Of a DNA stretch of 64,000 bases, positions 18,315 to 26,585 are shown in pieces. Where the stretch lies: assembly GCF_001507535.1 (NCBI RefSeq), contig NZ_LQBN01000003.1:62001-126000 (forward strand), read 5' to 3'. The notes beneath the pieces are model-generated. The model was not told where the DNA came from. It saw only the letters and a list, made by a program, of their open reading frames with translations, and searched no databases. The stretch comes from Thiomicrospira sp. WB1. Its GTDB lineage: Bacteria; Pseudomonadota; Gammaproteobacteria; Thiomicrospirales; Thiomicrospiraceae. How positions within the stretch are numbered: position 1 is the stretch's first letter; every line of letters starts with the position of its first letter. Both the position numbers and the translations under genes were made by a program.

Positions 18315-18839
18315 ATGACTGACATTGCGATTGACTCATTGACGTTTCGCAAACCGACTTTGCAGGACGGTTATGCGATTTATGAACTGGTAAAGGCATC
18401 CCCGCCGCTGGATGTGAATTCCAGTTACCTTTACTTCCTGCAGGCGTCGCATTTTGCTGACACCTGTCTGGTGGTGGAGCACGAAGGCCAGCTTTTGGGG
18501 TTTGTCTCGGCCTATTTTCAGCCAGACGCGATCGACACACTGTTTGTGTGGCAGGTCGTGGTGTCCAAGGCCGCTCGCGGGCTGGGGCTGGCCAAGAAAA
18601 TGCTGCGCCAGCTGGTGATCAACCAGACCGCAAGCGGAGTAAAGCGTGTGACCTGTACCATTAGCCCATCCAATAAAGCGTCTCAGGCCCTGTTCCGTTC
18701 GTTTGCCGAACAGTATGGTTGGACCTTGCGCTGCGATCCGTTTATCCGGGAAGAAGATTTTGGCAGCGAGGGGCATGAGGCCGAAGATTTGTACACCGTT
18801 GAGGCGCCGGATCAATCGGACCTGACGAAAGCTTTATAA
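18315..18839 (+). CDS. ectA: L-2,4-diaminobutyrate acetyltransferase
   Basis: A 174-residue GNAT-family enzyme that acetylates 2,4-diaminobutyrate, the second step of ectoine synthesis. The N-terminal FRKPTLQDGYAIYELVKASPP and the middle VVSKAARGLGLAKKML (acetyl-CoA pyrophosphate loop) match EctA. SNKASQALFRSFA is the GNAT C-terminal signature. The ATG at 18315 gives the usual EctA length; a longer in-frame start at 18216 adds unrelated residues. The order ectA-ectB-ectC-ask is the classic halophile arrangement. Confidence 0.95.
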   Translation: MTDIAIDSLTFRKPTLQDGYAIYELVKASPPLDVNSSYLYFLQASHFADTCLVVEHEGQLLGFVSAYFQPDAIDTLFVWQVVVSKAARGLGLAKKMLRQLVINQTASGVKRVTCTISPSNKASQALFRSFAEQYGWTLRCDPFIREEDFGSEGHEAEDLYTVEAPDQSDLTKAL

Positions 18840-18863
18840 TTTTTGATGACAAAGGATAAAAAT

Positions 18864-20123
18864 ATGGCATCACTCGACATTTTTAACAAATACGAATCCG
18901 AAGTACGCGGTTACATTCGCTCGTTCCCCGTACTGTTTGACACCGCCAAAATGGCAGAGATCTGGGACACGGACGGCAAGCGTTACATTGACTTTTTTGC
19001 CGGAGCCGGTGCCTTGAACTATGGTCACAACAACGACGTGATCAACAAGGCGGTGATCGAATACCTTCAGCGCGATGGCATCGGGCATGCGCTGGACATG
19101 GGCACCGTGGCCAAACATGATTTTATCGAAGCCTTTGTCAACAAGGTTTTGAAGCCACGCGATCTGGAATACAAACTGCAGTTTGTGGGACCCACCGGGA
19201 CCAACGCCATCGAAACCGCGTTGAAAATTGCACGGAAGGTCAAAGGGCGCAAACAGGTGATGTCCTTCACCAACGGGTTCCATGGTATGTCCATGGGCTC
19301 TTTGAGTATTACCGGTAACCAGTATTATCACGACGCCAGTTATGGGGTGCCCGGTTATACCTACCAGGTGCCTTTCCACAAGTATCTGGGTGATAAGGTG
19401 GACACCATCGCTTACCTGCGCAAGATTTTGGAAGATGATTCCAGTGGCACCGAATTGCCGGCGGCGATTGTTCTCGAAACCATTCAGGCCGAAGGTGGCA
19501 TCAACGTATCCGGTGAGCAGTGGTTGCGTGACTTGCGCAAGATCTGTGATGACTTCGACATCCTGATGGTGGTGGATGACATCCAGGTCGGTAACGGACG
19601 TTCCGGTAATTTCTTCAGCTTTGAGCGAGCGGGCATCCAGCCTGACATCATTACCCTGTCCAAGTCCATCGGTGCCGGTCACCCAATGGCCATGGTGCTT
19701 CTGAAAGAAGAGCTGGACAAGTGGAGCCCGGGTGAGCACTCCGGAACCTTCCGCGGTAACAACTACGCGTTCGTTGCGTCGACGGCCGCGATCAATACCT
19801 ACTGGTCAGACAGTGCCTTCTCGGACGAGGTCAAAGACAAAAAAGCGCCGCTGGTTGAGAAACGCATGCGTCAGATCATGGAGCGTTATCCGGATGACGT
19901 GATTGATGTGCGTGGTTACGGCATGATCTGGGGCTGTGAATTCAAAGACCCGGAAAAAGCCTCTGCCGCCGCCGCCCAGTGTTTTGAAGACGGTCTGGTG
20001 ATCGAATCCGCCGGGGCGGACGATGAAGTCCTCAAGTTCCTCGGGCCTTTGGTGATTACCGAAGAATTGATCAACGAAGGCTTTGATATTCTGGACGGTG
20101 CACTTGAGAAAGTGCTGAAGTAA
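18864..20123 (+). CDS. ectB: diaminobutyrate--2-oxoglutarate aminotransferase
   Basis: A 419-residue class III PLP aminotransferase that makes 2,4-diaminobutyrate from aspartate semialdehyde. FFAGAGALNYGHNN, FTNGFHGMSMG, VVDDIQVGNGRSG and TLSKSIGAGHPMA (PLP lysine Lys267) are all EctB-like. AAAGGA lies 8 bases before the ATG at 18864, which is preferred to ATG 18846. The family length is about 420. A 7-bp stem hairpin follows in the gap before ectC and could tune relative expression. Confidence 0.96.
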   Translation: MASLDIFNKYESEVRGYIRSFPVLFDTAKMAEIWDTDGKRYIDFFAGAGALNYGHNNDVINKAVIEYLQRDGIGHALDMGTVAKHDFIEAFVNKVLKPRDLEYKLQFVGPTGTNAIETALKIARKVKGRKQVMSFTNGFHGMSMGSLSITGNQYYHDASYGVPGYTYQVPFHKYLGDKVDTIAYLRKILEDDSSGTELPAAIVLETIQAEGGINVSGEQWLRDLRKICDDFDILMVVDDIQVGNGRSGNFFSFERAGIQPDIITLSKSIGAGHPMAMVLLKEELDKWSPGEHSGTFRGNNYAFVASTAAINTYWSDSAFSDEVKDKKAPLVEKRMRQIMERYPDDVIDVRGYGMIWGCEFKDPEKASAAAAQCFEDGLVIESAGADDEVLKFLGPLVITEELINEGFDILDGALEKVLK

Positions 20124-20132
20124 TCCATCCAA

Positions 20133-20150
20133 GGCCGCTTTTGAGCGGCC
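20133..20150 (+). promoter_or_regulatory. hairpin between ectB and ectC
   Basis: GGCCGCT and AGCGGCC form a 7-bp stem with a TTTG loop. No T-run follows, so it is more likely an RNA stability or partial attenuation element than a terminator. Confidence 0.45.
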
Positions 20151-20176
20151 CGAACTGAATTGAACAAAGGACGATT

Positions 20177-20575
20177 ATGATTGTCAAAAATTTGTATGAC
20201 GACGTCATCGGCACCGACGCCGATGTCGATTCCAAGCAGTGGAACAGCCGCCGCTTGTTGCTGGCCAAAGACGGCATGGGTTTTTCCGTGCATGACACCA
20301 TCATCAAAGCCGGTGAAGATTTGCACCTGTGGTACAAAAATCACCTTGAAGCGGTGTATTGCATTGCCGGTGAAGGGCAGATCACGGAAAAGAAAGACGG
20401 CACCGTTCACGAGATTCGCGAAGGCACGATCTATGCCTTGAACGAGCACGATCAGCACATCCTTAGCGCGAACAAGGGCGTGGATATGCGCATGGTTTGT
20501 GTGTTTAATCCGCCTGTGACCGGCCGTGAAGTGCATGACGAAGACGGCTCTTATAAATTGCCGGATCAGGACTGA
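20177..20575 (+). CDS. ectC: L-ectoine synthase
   Basis: A 132-residue cupin enzyme that cyclises N-gamma-acetyl-diaminobutyrate to ectoine. It begins MIVKNLYDDVIGTDADV and has LLLAKDGMGFSVHDTII, HLWYKNHLEAVYCIAGEG and LNEHDQHILSA, which hold the metal-binding and catalytic residues of EctC. The CVFNPPVTG strand is strongly conserved. AAAGGAC precedes the ATG. There is no ectD hydroxylase in the window, so hydroxyectoine synthesis cannot be shown. Confidence 0.96.
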   Translation: MIVKNLYDDVIGTDADVDSKQWNSRRLLLAKDGMGFSVHDTIIKAGEDLHLWYKNHLEAVYCIAGEGQITEKKDGTVHEIREGTIYALNEHDQHILSANKGVDMRMVCVFNPPVTGREVHDEDGSYKLPDQD

Positions 20576-20590
20576 ACCCTAGTCAAAACC

Positions 20591-20602
20591 ACCAGGCCTG
20601 GT
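20591..20602. repeat. ACCAGGCCTGGT palindrome, copy 4
   Basis: Exact copy in the 86-base gap between ectC and ask. This copy has the longest dyad: 26 bp of perfect symmetry over 20584-20609 (CAAAACC on one side, GGTTTTG on the other). Confidence 0.95.
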
Positions 20603-20661
20603 GGTTTTGGTTGAACGCCCCGGTCGATCGGGGATCCATGGACGATAAACAGTAGAGAATC

Positions 20662-22107
20662 ATGTCACAAACCAGGACACACTCCCTTAGTATTGAAAAA
20701 ATCGGCGGCACTTCCATGAGTGATTACGCCGCAGTGCGCGATAACATCATCCTTTATCCCCAACAACGTTACGGGCGGGCATTTGTGGTGTCGGCTTATG
20801 GCGGCATTACCAACGACCTGTTGGAGCACAAAAAGACGGATCAGCCCGGGGTTTATGGCTTGTTTGCCAATGATGATGTGGATGACGACTGGCGCATTGC
20901 GCTGGATCAGTTGAGCCTCAAAATGAATAAGATCAATGCCGATCTGTTTGAGGACGAGTCGCTGCGAATTCAGGCCAATGCGTTCATCGATGAGCGCATT
21001 GCTGAAACCAAGCAGTTGCTCAACCACTTGCAGGACTTGTGCAGCCATGGCCATTTCTCATTGGAGAAGCACCTGTTGACGGTGCGTGAACTGCTGGCCA
21101 GTCTGGGCGAAGCCCACAGTGCCTGGAACCTGGCGCATCTGTTGCAGACCGAGGGTGTGAACGCGCGATTTGTCGATCTGACCGGTTGGCAGGCCGATGA
21201 GACGCTGCCGCTGGATGAAATGATCAAGACCCACATGGGAGAGATTGATTTTTCCCGTGAATTGCCCATCGTGACCGGTTATGCCCACTGTCAGGAAAAC
21301 CTGATGCATACGTTCGACCGTGGTTACAGTGAGATGACTTTCAGCCGTATCGCAGTGATCCTGCAGGCAACGGAAGCGGTGATTCATAAAGAGTATCACC
21401 TGAGCAGTGCCGATCCGACGCTGGTGGGTGAGGACAATGTGGTGCCGATCGGTAAAACCAATTATGACATTGCCGATCAGTTGGCCAATCTGGGCATGGA
21501 AGCCGTCCACCCCAAAGCCGCACAGGGCTTGCGCCAGGCGCAGATTCCGCTGCGGATCAAAAACACCTTTGATCCCGCTCACCACGGCACCATCTTTACC
21601 GAAGATTATGTCAGTGAATACCCTCAGGTTGAGATCATTGCCGGTATGTCGCGCCTGATTGCGCTGGAGGTGTTTGACCAGGAAATGATGGGGCAACAGG
21701 GCCAGTATGAAAAGCATCTGGTGGACGTTTGTGATCGCCTCAAGATTGATGTGGTGACCAAGGATTTCAATGCCAACACGATTACCCTGTATCTGGACTC
21801 GTCGCTGAAAAAAGCCAAGCGTCTGGCCGAGCAGCTGGAAGCGGTGTATCAGACGGCAACCATCAGCACGGCGAAGATCTCGCTGGTCTCGGCGATGGGC
21901 AGTGACATGCGCATTAAAGGCCTGCTGGCCAAAGCGGTGCAGACCCTTTACGATCAGGCGATCAATGTCGAAGCGATTCACCAGAACACACGTCAGGTGG
22001 AAATGCAGTTCTTCGTCAATGAAAGCGACTATGAAAAAGCGGTTAAAGCCATGCACAGTACGCTGATTGAAGTGCACGATCACGGTAAAGCCATATGCGA
22101 ACACTGA
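20662..22107 (+). CDS. ask: aspartate kinase, ectoine-specific type
   Basis: A 481-residue aspartokinase of the Ask_Ect type found in ectoine operons. The kinase domain starts with IEKIGGTSMSDY and has VVSAYGGITNDLLEHK. DRGYSEMTFSRIAVIL and MEAVHPKAAQGLRQAQIPLRIKN follow. The C-terminal part (from about 320) has two ACT domains. It phosphorylates aspartate to feed EctB; this type is usually less inhibited by amino acids than LysC (family knowledge). It lies 86 bases after ectC, across the palindrome, and overlaps the next gene by 13 bases. Confidence 0.93.
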   Translation: MSQTRTHSLSIEKIGGTSMSDYAAVRDNIILYPQQRYGRAFVVSAYGGITNDLLEHKKTDQPGVYGLFANDDVDDDWRIALDQLSLKMNKINADLFEDESLRIQANAFIDERIAETKQLLNHLQDLCSHGHFSLEKHLLTVRELLASLGEAHSAWNLAHLLQTEGVNARFVDLTGWQADETLPLDEMIKTHMGEIDFSRELPIVTGYAHCQENLMHTFDRGYSEMTFSRIAVILQATEAVIHKEYHLSSADPTLVGEDNVVPIGKTNYDIADQLANLGMEAVHPKAAQGLRQAQIPLRIKNTFDPAHHGTIFTEDYVSEYPQVEIIAGMSRLIALEVFDQEMMGQQGQYEKHLVDVCDRLKIDVVTKDFNANTITLYLDSSLKKAKRLAEQLEAVYQTATISTAKISLVSAMGSDMRIKGLLAKAVQTLYDQAINVEAIHQNTRQVEMQFFVNESDYEKAVKAMHSTLIEVHDHGKAICEH

Positions 22108-23012
22108 GTCAAAGGCTGGTTCAGACAAGTGCGCTGATTCTGCTGATGAGCGCCTGGCCACTGATTGCGATCAGTGCCACCTCGCCGCACACCAAAGAAA
22201 CGCAGGATGTGGAGCAGTTGGAAGGTCCCATGTACAATCCGTTCGTTGAGCGTTATGTCATGGATGAGCTGCGCCAGCTGCGGGTGGATATGAACGACAT
22301 GCATGTCCAGCTGACCAAGGAAGTGGTCAATCGTGAGTTGACGGCGACCAGTCGTGCGGTCGGCTATGCGACCGATACGGTGACCTATTTCTTTTATCTG
22401 ATTGCGGGGATTTCCTCCGTTTTGCTTCTGGTGGGCTGGTCCTCGATTCGGGACATCAAAGTCAAAGTGCATGATCTGGCCGATACAAAGGTCAATAAGG
22501 TCATCGCCACTTACGAAGAGCGTTTGAAAAAACTGGAAGAAGAATTGCAGCGTAAATCACGCGGCATCACCAGTGCACAGAAACGCTTGTCTCAGCATCA
22601 GGATATTCATAGTTTATGGTTGAAAGCCGGTCAGGAACAGATTCTGAGTAATCGCATGACCATCTATGATCAGATTCTGGAACTGGACCCGGCGAACGTG
22701 GAAGCCATGACCTACAAGGCGGATGCAGCACTGGAAATGAACGAGCCACAGTGGGCAATCAATCTGTGTAATCAGGCACTGAGGATGGATCCGGAAAACA
22801 AACATGCGTTCTATCAATTGGCCGGTGCCTATGCTCAGCTGGATAAATCCGCGGATGCGATCGAATATCTCAAGGTGGCCCTAGAGGGCACCGAGGGCTA
22901 CAAAGATCAGGTTAAAAATGACCCGGTGTTCAGCGAATTGCGCGACAATCCGGAGTTCCAGCAGCTCATTGCGGATGACATGGACGATACGAGCGAAAAG
23001 AAACCGTCCTGA
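22095..23012 (+). CDS. TPR-repeat membrane protein
   Basis: A 305-residue protein not identified beyond its architecture. It has an N-terminal signal sequence or membrane segment (residues 5-28), a central segment (about 96-117, FFYLIAGISSVLLLVGW), a charged coiled coil (about 135-170) and TPR-like repeats (about 180-285), with a C-terminal TPR end-of-group feature (VKNDPVFSELRDNPEFQQL). The start overlaps the ask stop by 13 bases, so it is translated with the ectoine operon. It might scaffold a membrane complex; no enzymatic motif is present. Confidence 0.6.
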   Translation: MRTLSQRLVQTSALILLMSAWPLIAISATSPHTKETQDVEQLEGPMYNPFVERYVMDELRQLRVDMNDMHVQLTKEVVNRELTATSRAVGYATDTVTYFFYLIAGISSVLLLVGWSSIRDIKVKVHDLADTKVNKVIATYEERLKKLEEELQRKSRGITSAQKRLSQHQDIHSLWLKAGQEQILSNRMTIYDQILELDPANVEAMTYKADAALEMNEPQWAINLCNQALRMDPENKHAFYQLAGAYAQLDKSADAIEYLKVALEGTEGYKDQVKNDPVFSELRDNPEFQQLIADDMDDTSEKKPS

Positions 23013-23044
23013 TGGTGGGACAGGCTTCTTTATTTGCTTCTCAC

Positions 23045-23069
23045 AAAGCGCCTACTGGGCGCTTTTTTT
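23045..23069 (+). terminator. intrinsic terminator after the TPR gene
   Basis: AAAGCGCC and GGCGCTTT form an 8-bp stem with a 5-base loop, followed by a T-run. It lies 33 bases after the TPR stop and closes the ectoine operon. Confidence 0.85.
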
Positions 23070-23105
23070 GTGTACAGGGGGGTAAAACCGGCTTTGCAAA
23101 ATTAA

Positions 23106-23133
23106 TTCATAGTCATATTGCTCAAACTATGAA
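23106..23133. promoter_or_regulatory. dyad TTCATAGT-N12-ACTATGAA
   Basis: Perfect 8-bp inverted repeat with a 12-base spacer in an AT-rich stretch upstream of the thioredoxin-like gene. The spacing suits a dimeric regulator. No regulator is known for it. Confidence 0.4.
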
Positions 23134-23162
23134 AAAATGCTCATCATCGTTGATCAATGGTT

Positions 23163-23176
23163 GGCCTGATCAGGCC
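23163..23176. repeat. GGCCTGATCAGGCC palindrome
   Basis: Perfect 14-bp palindrome just upstream of the ribosome binding site of the thioredoxin-like gene. It resembles, but is not, the ACCAGGCCTGGT element. Confidence 0.6.
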
Positions 23177-23188
23177 GAGGGAGGAAGA

Positions 23189-23698
23189 ATGCGGCGGTTA
23201 CAACAATGGGGTGTGGGGCTTTGCCTGGCGTTTGCCGTGACTTGGCCGGCTCAGGCTCAGGAATTTTTCGATGAAACCTTTGGTGATTTGCAGGAAGAGT
23301 TGAGCGTGGCCAAAGAGGCGGACAAAAAAGGGATTTTTCTCTTTTTTCAGATGGAGGAATGCCCCTTTTGCGACCGCATGAAAAAAACCATCCTCAATCA
23401 ACCGGATGTGATTGACTATTTTCGTGAGCATTTTCTGACGTATCAGATTGACATCGAAGGCTCGAATTACATGGTCAACTTCGATGGTCAGGAGGGCACG
23501 TCTCAGGATTTGTCCGAAAAAATATACCGGGTGCGTGCCACGCCGGTGATGATTATTTTTGATTTAGAAGGGCAACCGTTGGTGCGTTATACCGGGCCGA
23601 CGCGGAGCAAAAAAGAGTTCAAGCTATTAGGGCAATACGTCGTGGATGGCGTTTACAAAGACATGTCGTTTACCCGCTACAAACGTTCGCAAAAATAA
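23189..23698 (+). CDS. periplasmic thioredoxin-fold protein with CxxC
   Basis: A 169-residue protein with a signal peptide (LCLAFAVTWPAQA) and a thioredoxin-like domain. The redox motif is ECPFCDRMKK, and the cis-proline strand is RATPVMIIFD. It resembles the SoxW/thioredoxin-like periplasmic proteins that reduce or carry disulfides. The ATG at 23189 has GGGAGGA upstream; the longer in-frame start at 23012 crosses the terminator and is rejected. It precedes a TolC-like gene by 12 bases, so the three genes (this, TolC-like, HlyD-like) may form one unit. Confidence 0.75.
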   Translation: MRRLQQWGVGLCLAFAVTWPAQAQEFFDETFGDLQEELSVAKEADKKGIFLFFQMEECPFCDRMKKTILNQPDVIDYFREHFLTYQIDIEGSNYMVNFDGQEGTSQDLSEKIYRVRATPVMIIFDLEGQPLVRYTGPTRSKKEFKLLGQYVVDGVYKDMSFTRYKRSQK

Positions 23699-23710
23699 AG
23701 AGGCCAGACT

Positions 23711-25072
23711 ATGGGGGGAGGATCAAAGAGCTTGATGCGTGCGTGGCCAATGCCCGCGCGGACGATCAGCGTACTCGTACTGATGTTTGCCTTGTCCGGA
23801 GCGAAGGCCGAGGCACCTCAGTCAAAACCGCAAGCGGAGGCAGCAGACGCCTCAACGCCGTCTCTGCCCGCGCCCTTGACCCTGGCATCGGTGTTGACCC
23901 TGCCGGATCAGGTCAGTCCGTCGGTCGCGCAGGCCAGAGCGGGCATGGACCTGCAAGCCAGTCTGCGGGATGAAAGACGCGCAGACAATGGCATTGACGT
24001 GGGCATTGAAGGGCGTCTGGCTTGGCGTGAGTACCAAAACGAAACCCAGGATCATCACCGCATGGCTCTGCATCTGGGGAAAGAACTTTATGACTTTGGT
24101 CAGACCGAGCAGGCAGCCCTGGCAGAAGAAACCCTGATGGATGCGCAGGCACTGCGTTATCAGGATCGTCTGAGCCGGTTTCGCATTCAAATGATGCGGG
24201 CGTTTTTTGACATCATCCTCGCGGATTTTCAGTACCGCATTGACAACGAAGCCATGGCGGTGGCCTACATCGACTTTGATAAGGCTCGAGATCAGCATGA
24301 ATTAAGTCGAATCTCGGATGTGGAATTTTTACGGCTGGAAGCTGAGTACGAAAAGCTTTTGACCCAGCGCACTCGGTCGGAGCATGCGCAGCGGCGTACA
24401 CGGGAACATCTGGCGAATCTGGCAGGCCAGCCCGGGCAGTTACCGGATAAGGTGCGGATGCCGTCGCTGGATTTTCTGTCTGAACGTGCATTGAAAACGT
24501 TGGCGGATTATCAGACCGCAGCGCTGACGCATAACCATGAAGTGCGTCGCCTGCAAACTGAAATCAAGGCACTGCAGCATCGTCTTGAAAGCGAATCAGC
24601 CGCAGATACGCCGACATTCCGTGCCGATGCCTGGGGTGGAAAGCTTTCCAGTTATCCAGAGCAGCGAGAGGGCAACTGGCAGTTCGGTTTGTCCATGCAT
24701 TACCCCTTGTATGATGGCGGCACGCGCAAAGCCAGAGTCCAATCGGTTCGCGCCCGGATACAGGCTAGCCAAGCGGCGTTGCGGTTGGCTGAGCAACGCG
24801 TTCGTGACCAGGTTGCGGAGGTGTTTTTTGATTTGCAACTGGCCAAAGCCCAGGCGCGCCAGAACCAACGCTACAGTGATTACGCCGATTTGTATTTTGA
24901 GTTCAGCCGCGGCAAGTACGAAAACGAAATGCAAACCGACCTGGGGGACTCGATGGTGAAGTTGTCTCAGTCCACGTTTAATATCATGCAGCAGCGCTTT
25001 AACGAGACGTTGAACTGGGCACGATTGGATTATCTAACGGGCCAAACGTTGGCCGCCAGTGACTATCAATAA
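23711..25072 (+). CDS. TolC-family outer-membrane protein
   Basis: A 453-residue outer-membrane efflux or secretion duct protein. A signal peptide (ISVLVLMFALSGAKA) is followed by long helical repeats with heptad character (AEETLMDAQALRYQDRLSRF; LRLAEQRVRDQVAEVFFDL), typical of the two TolC repeats. FGLSMHYPLYDGGTRKA is the strand pattern of the barrel. The start is uncertain: ATG 23711 or ATG 23735, the latter placing the signal nearer the end. It is followed after 21 bases by a small adaptor but by no inner-membrane pump. Confidence 0.82.
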   Translation: MGGGSKSLMRAWPMPARTISVLVLMFALSGAKAEAPQSKPQAEAADASTPSLPAPLTLASVLTLPDQVSPSVAQARAGMDLQASLRDERRADNGIDVGIEGRLAWREYQNETQDHHRMALHLGKELYDFGQTEQAALAEETLMDAQALRYQDRLSRFRIQMMRAFFDIILADFQYRIDNEAMAVAYIDFDKARDQHELSRISDVEFLRLEAEYEKLLTQRTRSEHAQRRTREHLANLAGQPGQLPDKVRMPSLDFLSERALKTLADYQTAALTHNHEVRRLQTEIKALQHRLESESAADTPTFRADAWGGKLSSYPEQREGNWQFGLSMHYPLYDGGTRKARVQSVRARIQASQAALRLAEQRVRDQVAEVFFDLQLAKAQARQNQRYSDYADLYFEFSRGKYENEMQTDLGDSMVKLSQSTFNIMQQRFNETLNWARLDYLTGQTLAASDYQ

Positions 25073-25093
25073 GTATTTGAGAAGGACGGTAAT

Positions 25094-25603
25094 ATGAAAA
25101 CAACGGGTTGGAAAGCGATTGTGGTCATGGGGCTTTGCTGGTTCAGTCTTCAGGCCTGGGCGGCACAGACCATTCAAATCGGTGCGCTGGTATCAGGCCA
25201 GGTAGACGAGGTTCTGGTGCAGGAAGGCGACCGGGTGGAAAAGGGGCAGCTACTGCTTCGCATCAGTCACCCTCCATTCTGGGCCAAGCTGGAAGCCGCC
25301 AAAGCTCAGGCGGCAGCGTCCAAAGCGCGCTATGATGATGCAAAAATTGAATTGGAACAGGCGTTGGATTTGTATGACCGCACCGTGACCGCCAAGCGGA
25401 CGCTGGATGCCGCGCAGGTCGCGCATGATGTGGCTGAGCAAACCTACCGGAAAGCGCAGGCGGATGTGCGTTATTACCAGGGTTGGGCTGGCTACTACCG
25501 AATCAAAGCGCCTGTGGCGGCCACGGTCAGTGCGATTAAAACGCCAAAAGGGGCCACGGTCTTCAAGGAGCACACGCCCATGCTGGAACTGACGCCGGAG
25601 TAG
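25094..25603 (+). CDS. minimal HlyD-like periplasmic adaptor
   Basis: A 169-residue secreted protein (signal LCWFSLQAWA) with a biotinyl-lipoyl-like half-domain (IGALVSGQVDEVLVQEGDRVEKGQLLLRI, about 28-57), an alpha-hairpin (about 60-135) and the second lipoyl half (YYRIKAPVAATVSAIKTPKG). It stops there: the usual beta-barrel and membrane-proximal domains of membrane-fusion proteins (300-400 residues) are missing. It follows the TolC-like gene by 21 bases and is presumably its partner. The missing domains suggest it could not dock to a normal pump in the usual way. Confidence 0.75.
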   Translation: MKTTGWKAIVVMGLCWFSLQAWAAQTIQIGALVSGQVDEVLVQEGDRVEKGQLLLRISHPPFWAKLEAAKAQAAASKARYDDAKIELEQALDLYDRTVTAKRTLDAAQVAHDVAEQTYRKAQADVRYYQGWAGYYRIKAPVAATVSAIKTPKGATVFKEHTPMLELTPE

Positions 25604-25608
25604 GCGCG

Positions 25609-26394
25609 TCAGGGATTGGGCGAACGGCGTTTAAACTGATAGACGGGGCGTAATTCGCCTTCAAACCAGTACTTAGCCGTCAGGTTTTGGTCTGTTTGCT
25701 CAAAGTGGCGCCCTAAAGAATGCCCAGAGGCCGGACGGCTCAGCGTCAGGTCCGTTTGCGACCAGTTCAGTGTTTCTTTCAAGTGCATGGGGTAATACCC
25801 ATTAAAAAACTTACGCATATAAGGCCCCCGCTCTAATACCCAACCCTCGGACGCTTTACGCAGGGTCCGACTCTGGCCTTCAATGCAGATTTCAGCGTCT
25901 TTCTCAATCCCGCTTAATGTTACCTGGGCGGTGCCCGCTTTCGCCGATGCGATCCCCGACTCGCGCGTAATCGTTAGCCCGCGAGTGGTCTGAGAGTTGT
26001 AGACAATGTCAATTTTTGCCATGGCATCCAATTGGTGATGGCACTGTTCAAAGGTGACCCAGCCATGCGCCAATGAATCAGGCGTTAGGATCAGGTGGTT
26101 GACCAGATAGTAATCATTTTGAGGCACGTCTTCAGGCGATAGCCATTTGACTTGTTTGTTTTGAAAGCGGGTGGGAAAATCGTCCTCGCCGGGTTGCGGG
26201 GGCGTATTTTTTTGCATGGCCGCGATGTCCGGTCGCGGCCCATCTCCCTCCAGCCAGGCGCGTTCCGCTGGCGTCAGATCGGACAGATCATCGCTGAATT
26301 CAATTTCGGCCTGAACCGATCCGTATGCAAGCAGCGGTGCAGTGAGCAGAATGGACAAAATACGTGAGCGCAAAGGTGTGGATGGCAATGGCAA
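25609..26394 (-). CDS. secreted protein of unknown function
   Basis: A 261-residue protein with a signal peptide (ILSILLTAPLLAYGSVQA) and no family I recognise. The mature part is rich in charged residues and beta-strand-like stretches, with two cysteines (FEQCHHQ, AEICIEG) and conserved-looking YMRKFFNGYYPMHL. A TTG start at 26394 is used because AAGGGG lies about 6 bases before it; no ATG gives a full signal. It is convergent with the adaptor gene, with 5 bases between the stops, and lies just downstream of tRNA-Arg on the same strand. Confidence 0.55.
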   Translation of the reverse strand: MPLPSTPLRSRILSILLTAPLLAYGSVQAEIEFSDDLSDLTPAERAWLEGDGPRPDIAAMQKNTPPQPGEDDFPTRFQNKQVKWLSPEDVPQNDYYLVNHLILTPDSLAHGWVTFEQCHHQLDAMAKIDIVYNSQTTRGLTITRESGIASAKAGTAQVTLSGIEKDAEICIEGQSRTLRKASEGWVLERGPYMRKFFNGYYPMHLKETLNWSQTDLTLSRPASGHSLGRHFEQTDQNLTAKYWFEGELRPVYQFKRRSPNP

Positions 26395-26417
26395 AATCGA
26401 CCCCTTCTGTTGGAGGG

Positions 26418-26493
26418 TGGTGTGCCATGCTGGACTCGAACCAGCAGCTCGGGCTTAGGAGGCCCGGGATTTATCCTGTTAATCGAATGGCAC
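26418..26493 (-). tRNA. tRNA-Arg(CCT)
   Basis: A 76-base cloverleaf read by eye. The acceptor stem pairs GTGCCAT with ATGGCAC. The D stem is GATT/AATC, and the anticodon stem CGGGC/GCCCG holds the loop CTCCTAA with anticodon CCT. The T stem is GCTGG/CCAGC with loop TTCGAGT, and the 3' CCA is encoded. All stems pair perfectly. It reads the rare arginine codon AGG. A 3' gene (25609-26394) begins 23 bases after it. Confidence 0.95.
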
Positions 26494-26531
26494 TCAGGCC
26501 TTCAATTATGCAAATTTCCACATTAAAATCC

Positions 26532-26543
26532 ACCAGGCCTGGT
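26532..26543. repeat. ACCAGGCCTGGT palindrome, copy 5
   Basis: Exact copy between tRNA-Arg and hrpB. The symmetric extension is CC/GG (26530-26545). It is intergenic if hrpB starts at TTG 26586, or inside the gene if the ATG at 26508 is used. Confidence 0.95.
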
Positions 26544-26585
26544 GGCGACTGGCCACCTTTTACCCCAAATCAACCGGAGTTTACC

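Noticed and set aside
26364-26585. Extended N-terminus of hrpB
   Set aside because: It is translated through tRNA-Arg(CCT) on the other strand; the TTG at 26586 has a ribosome site and gives the normal length.
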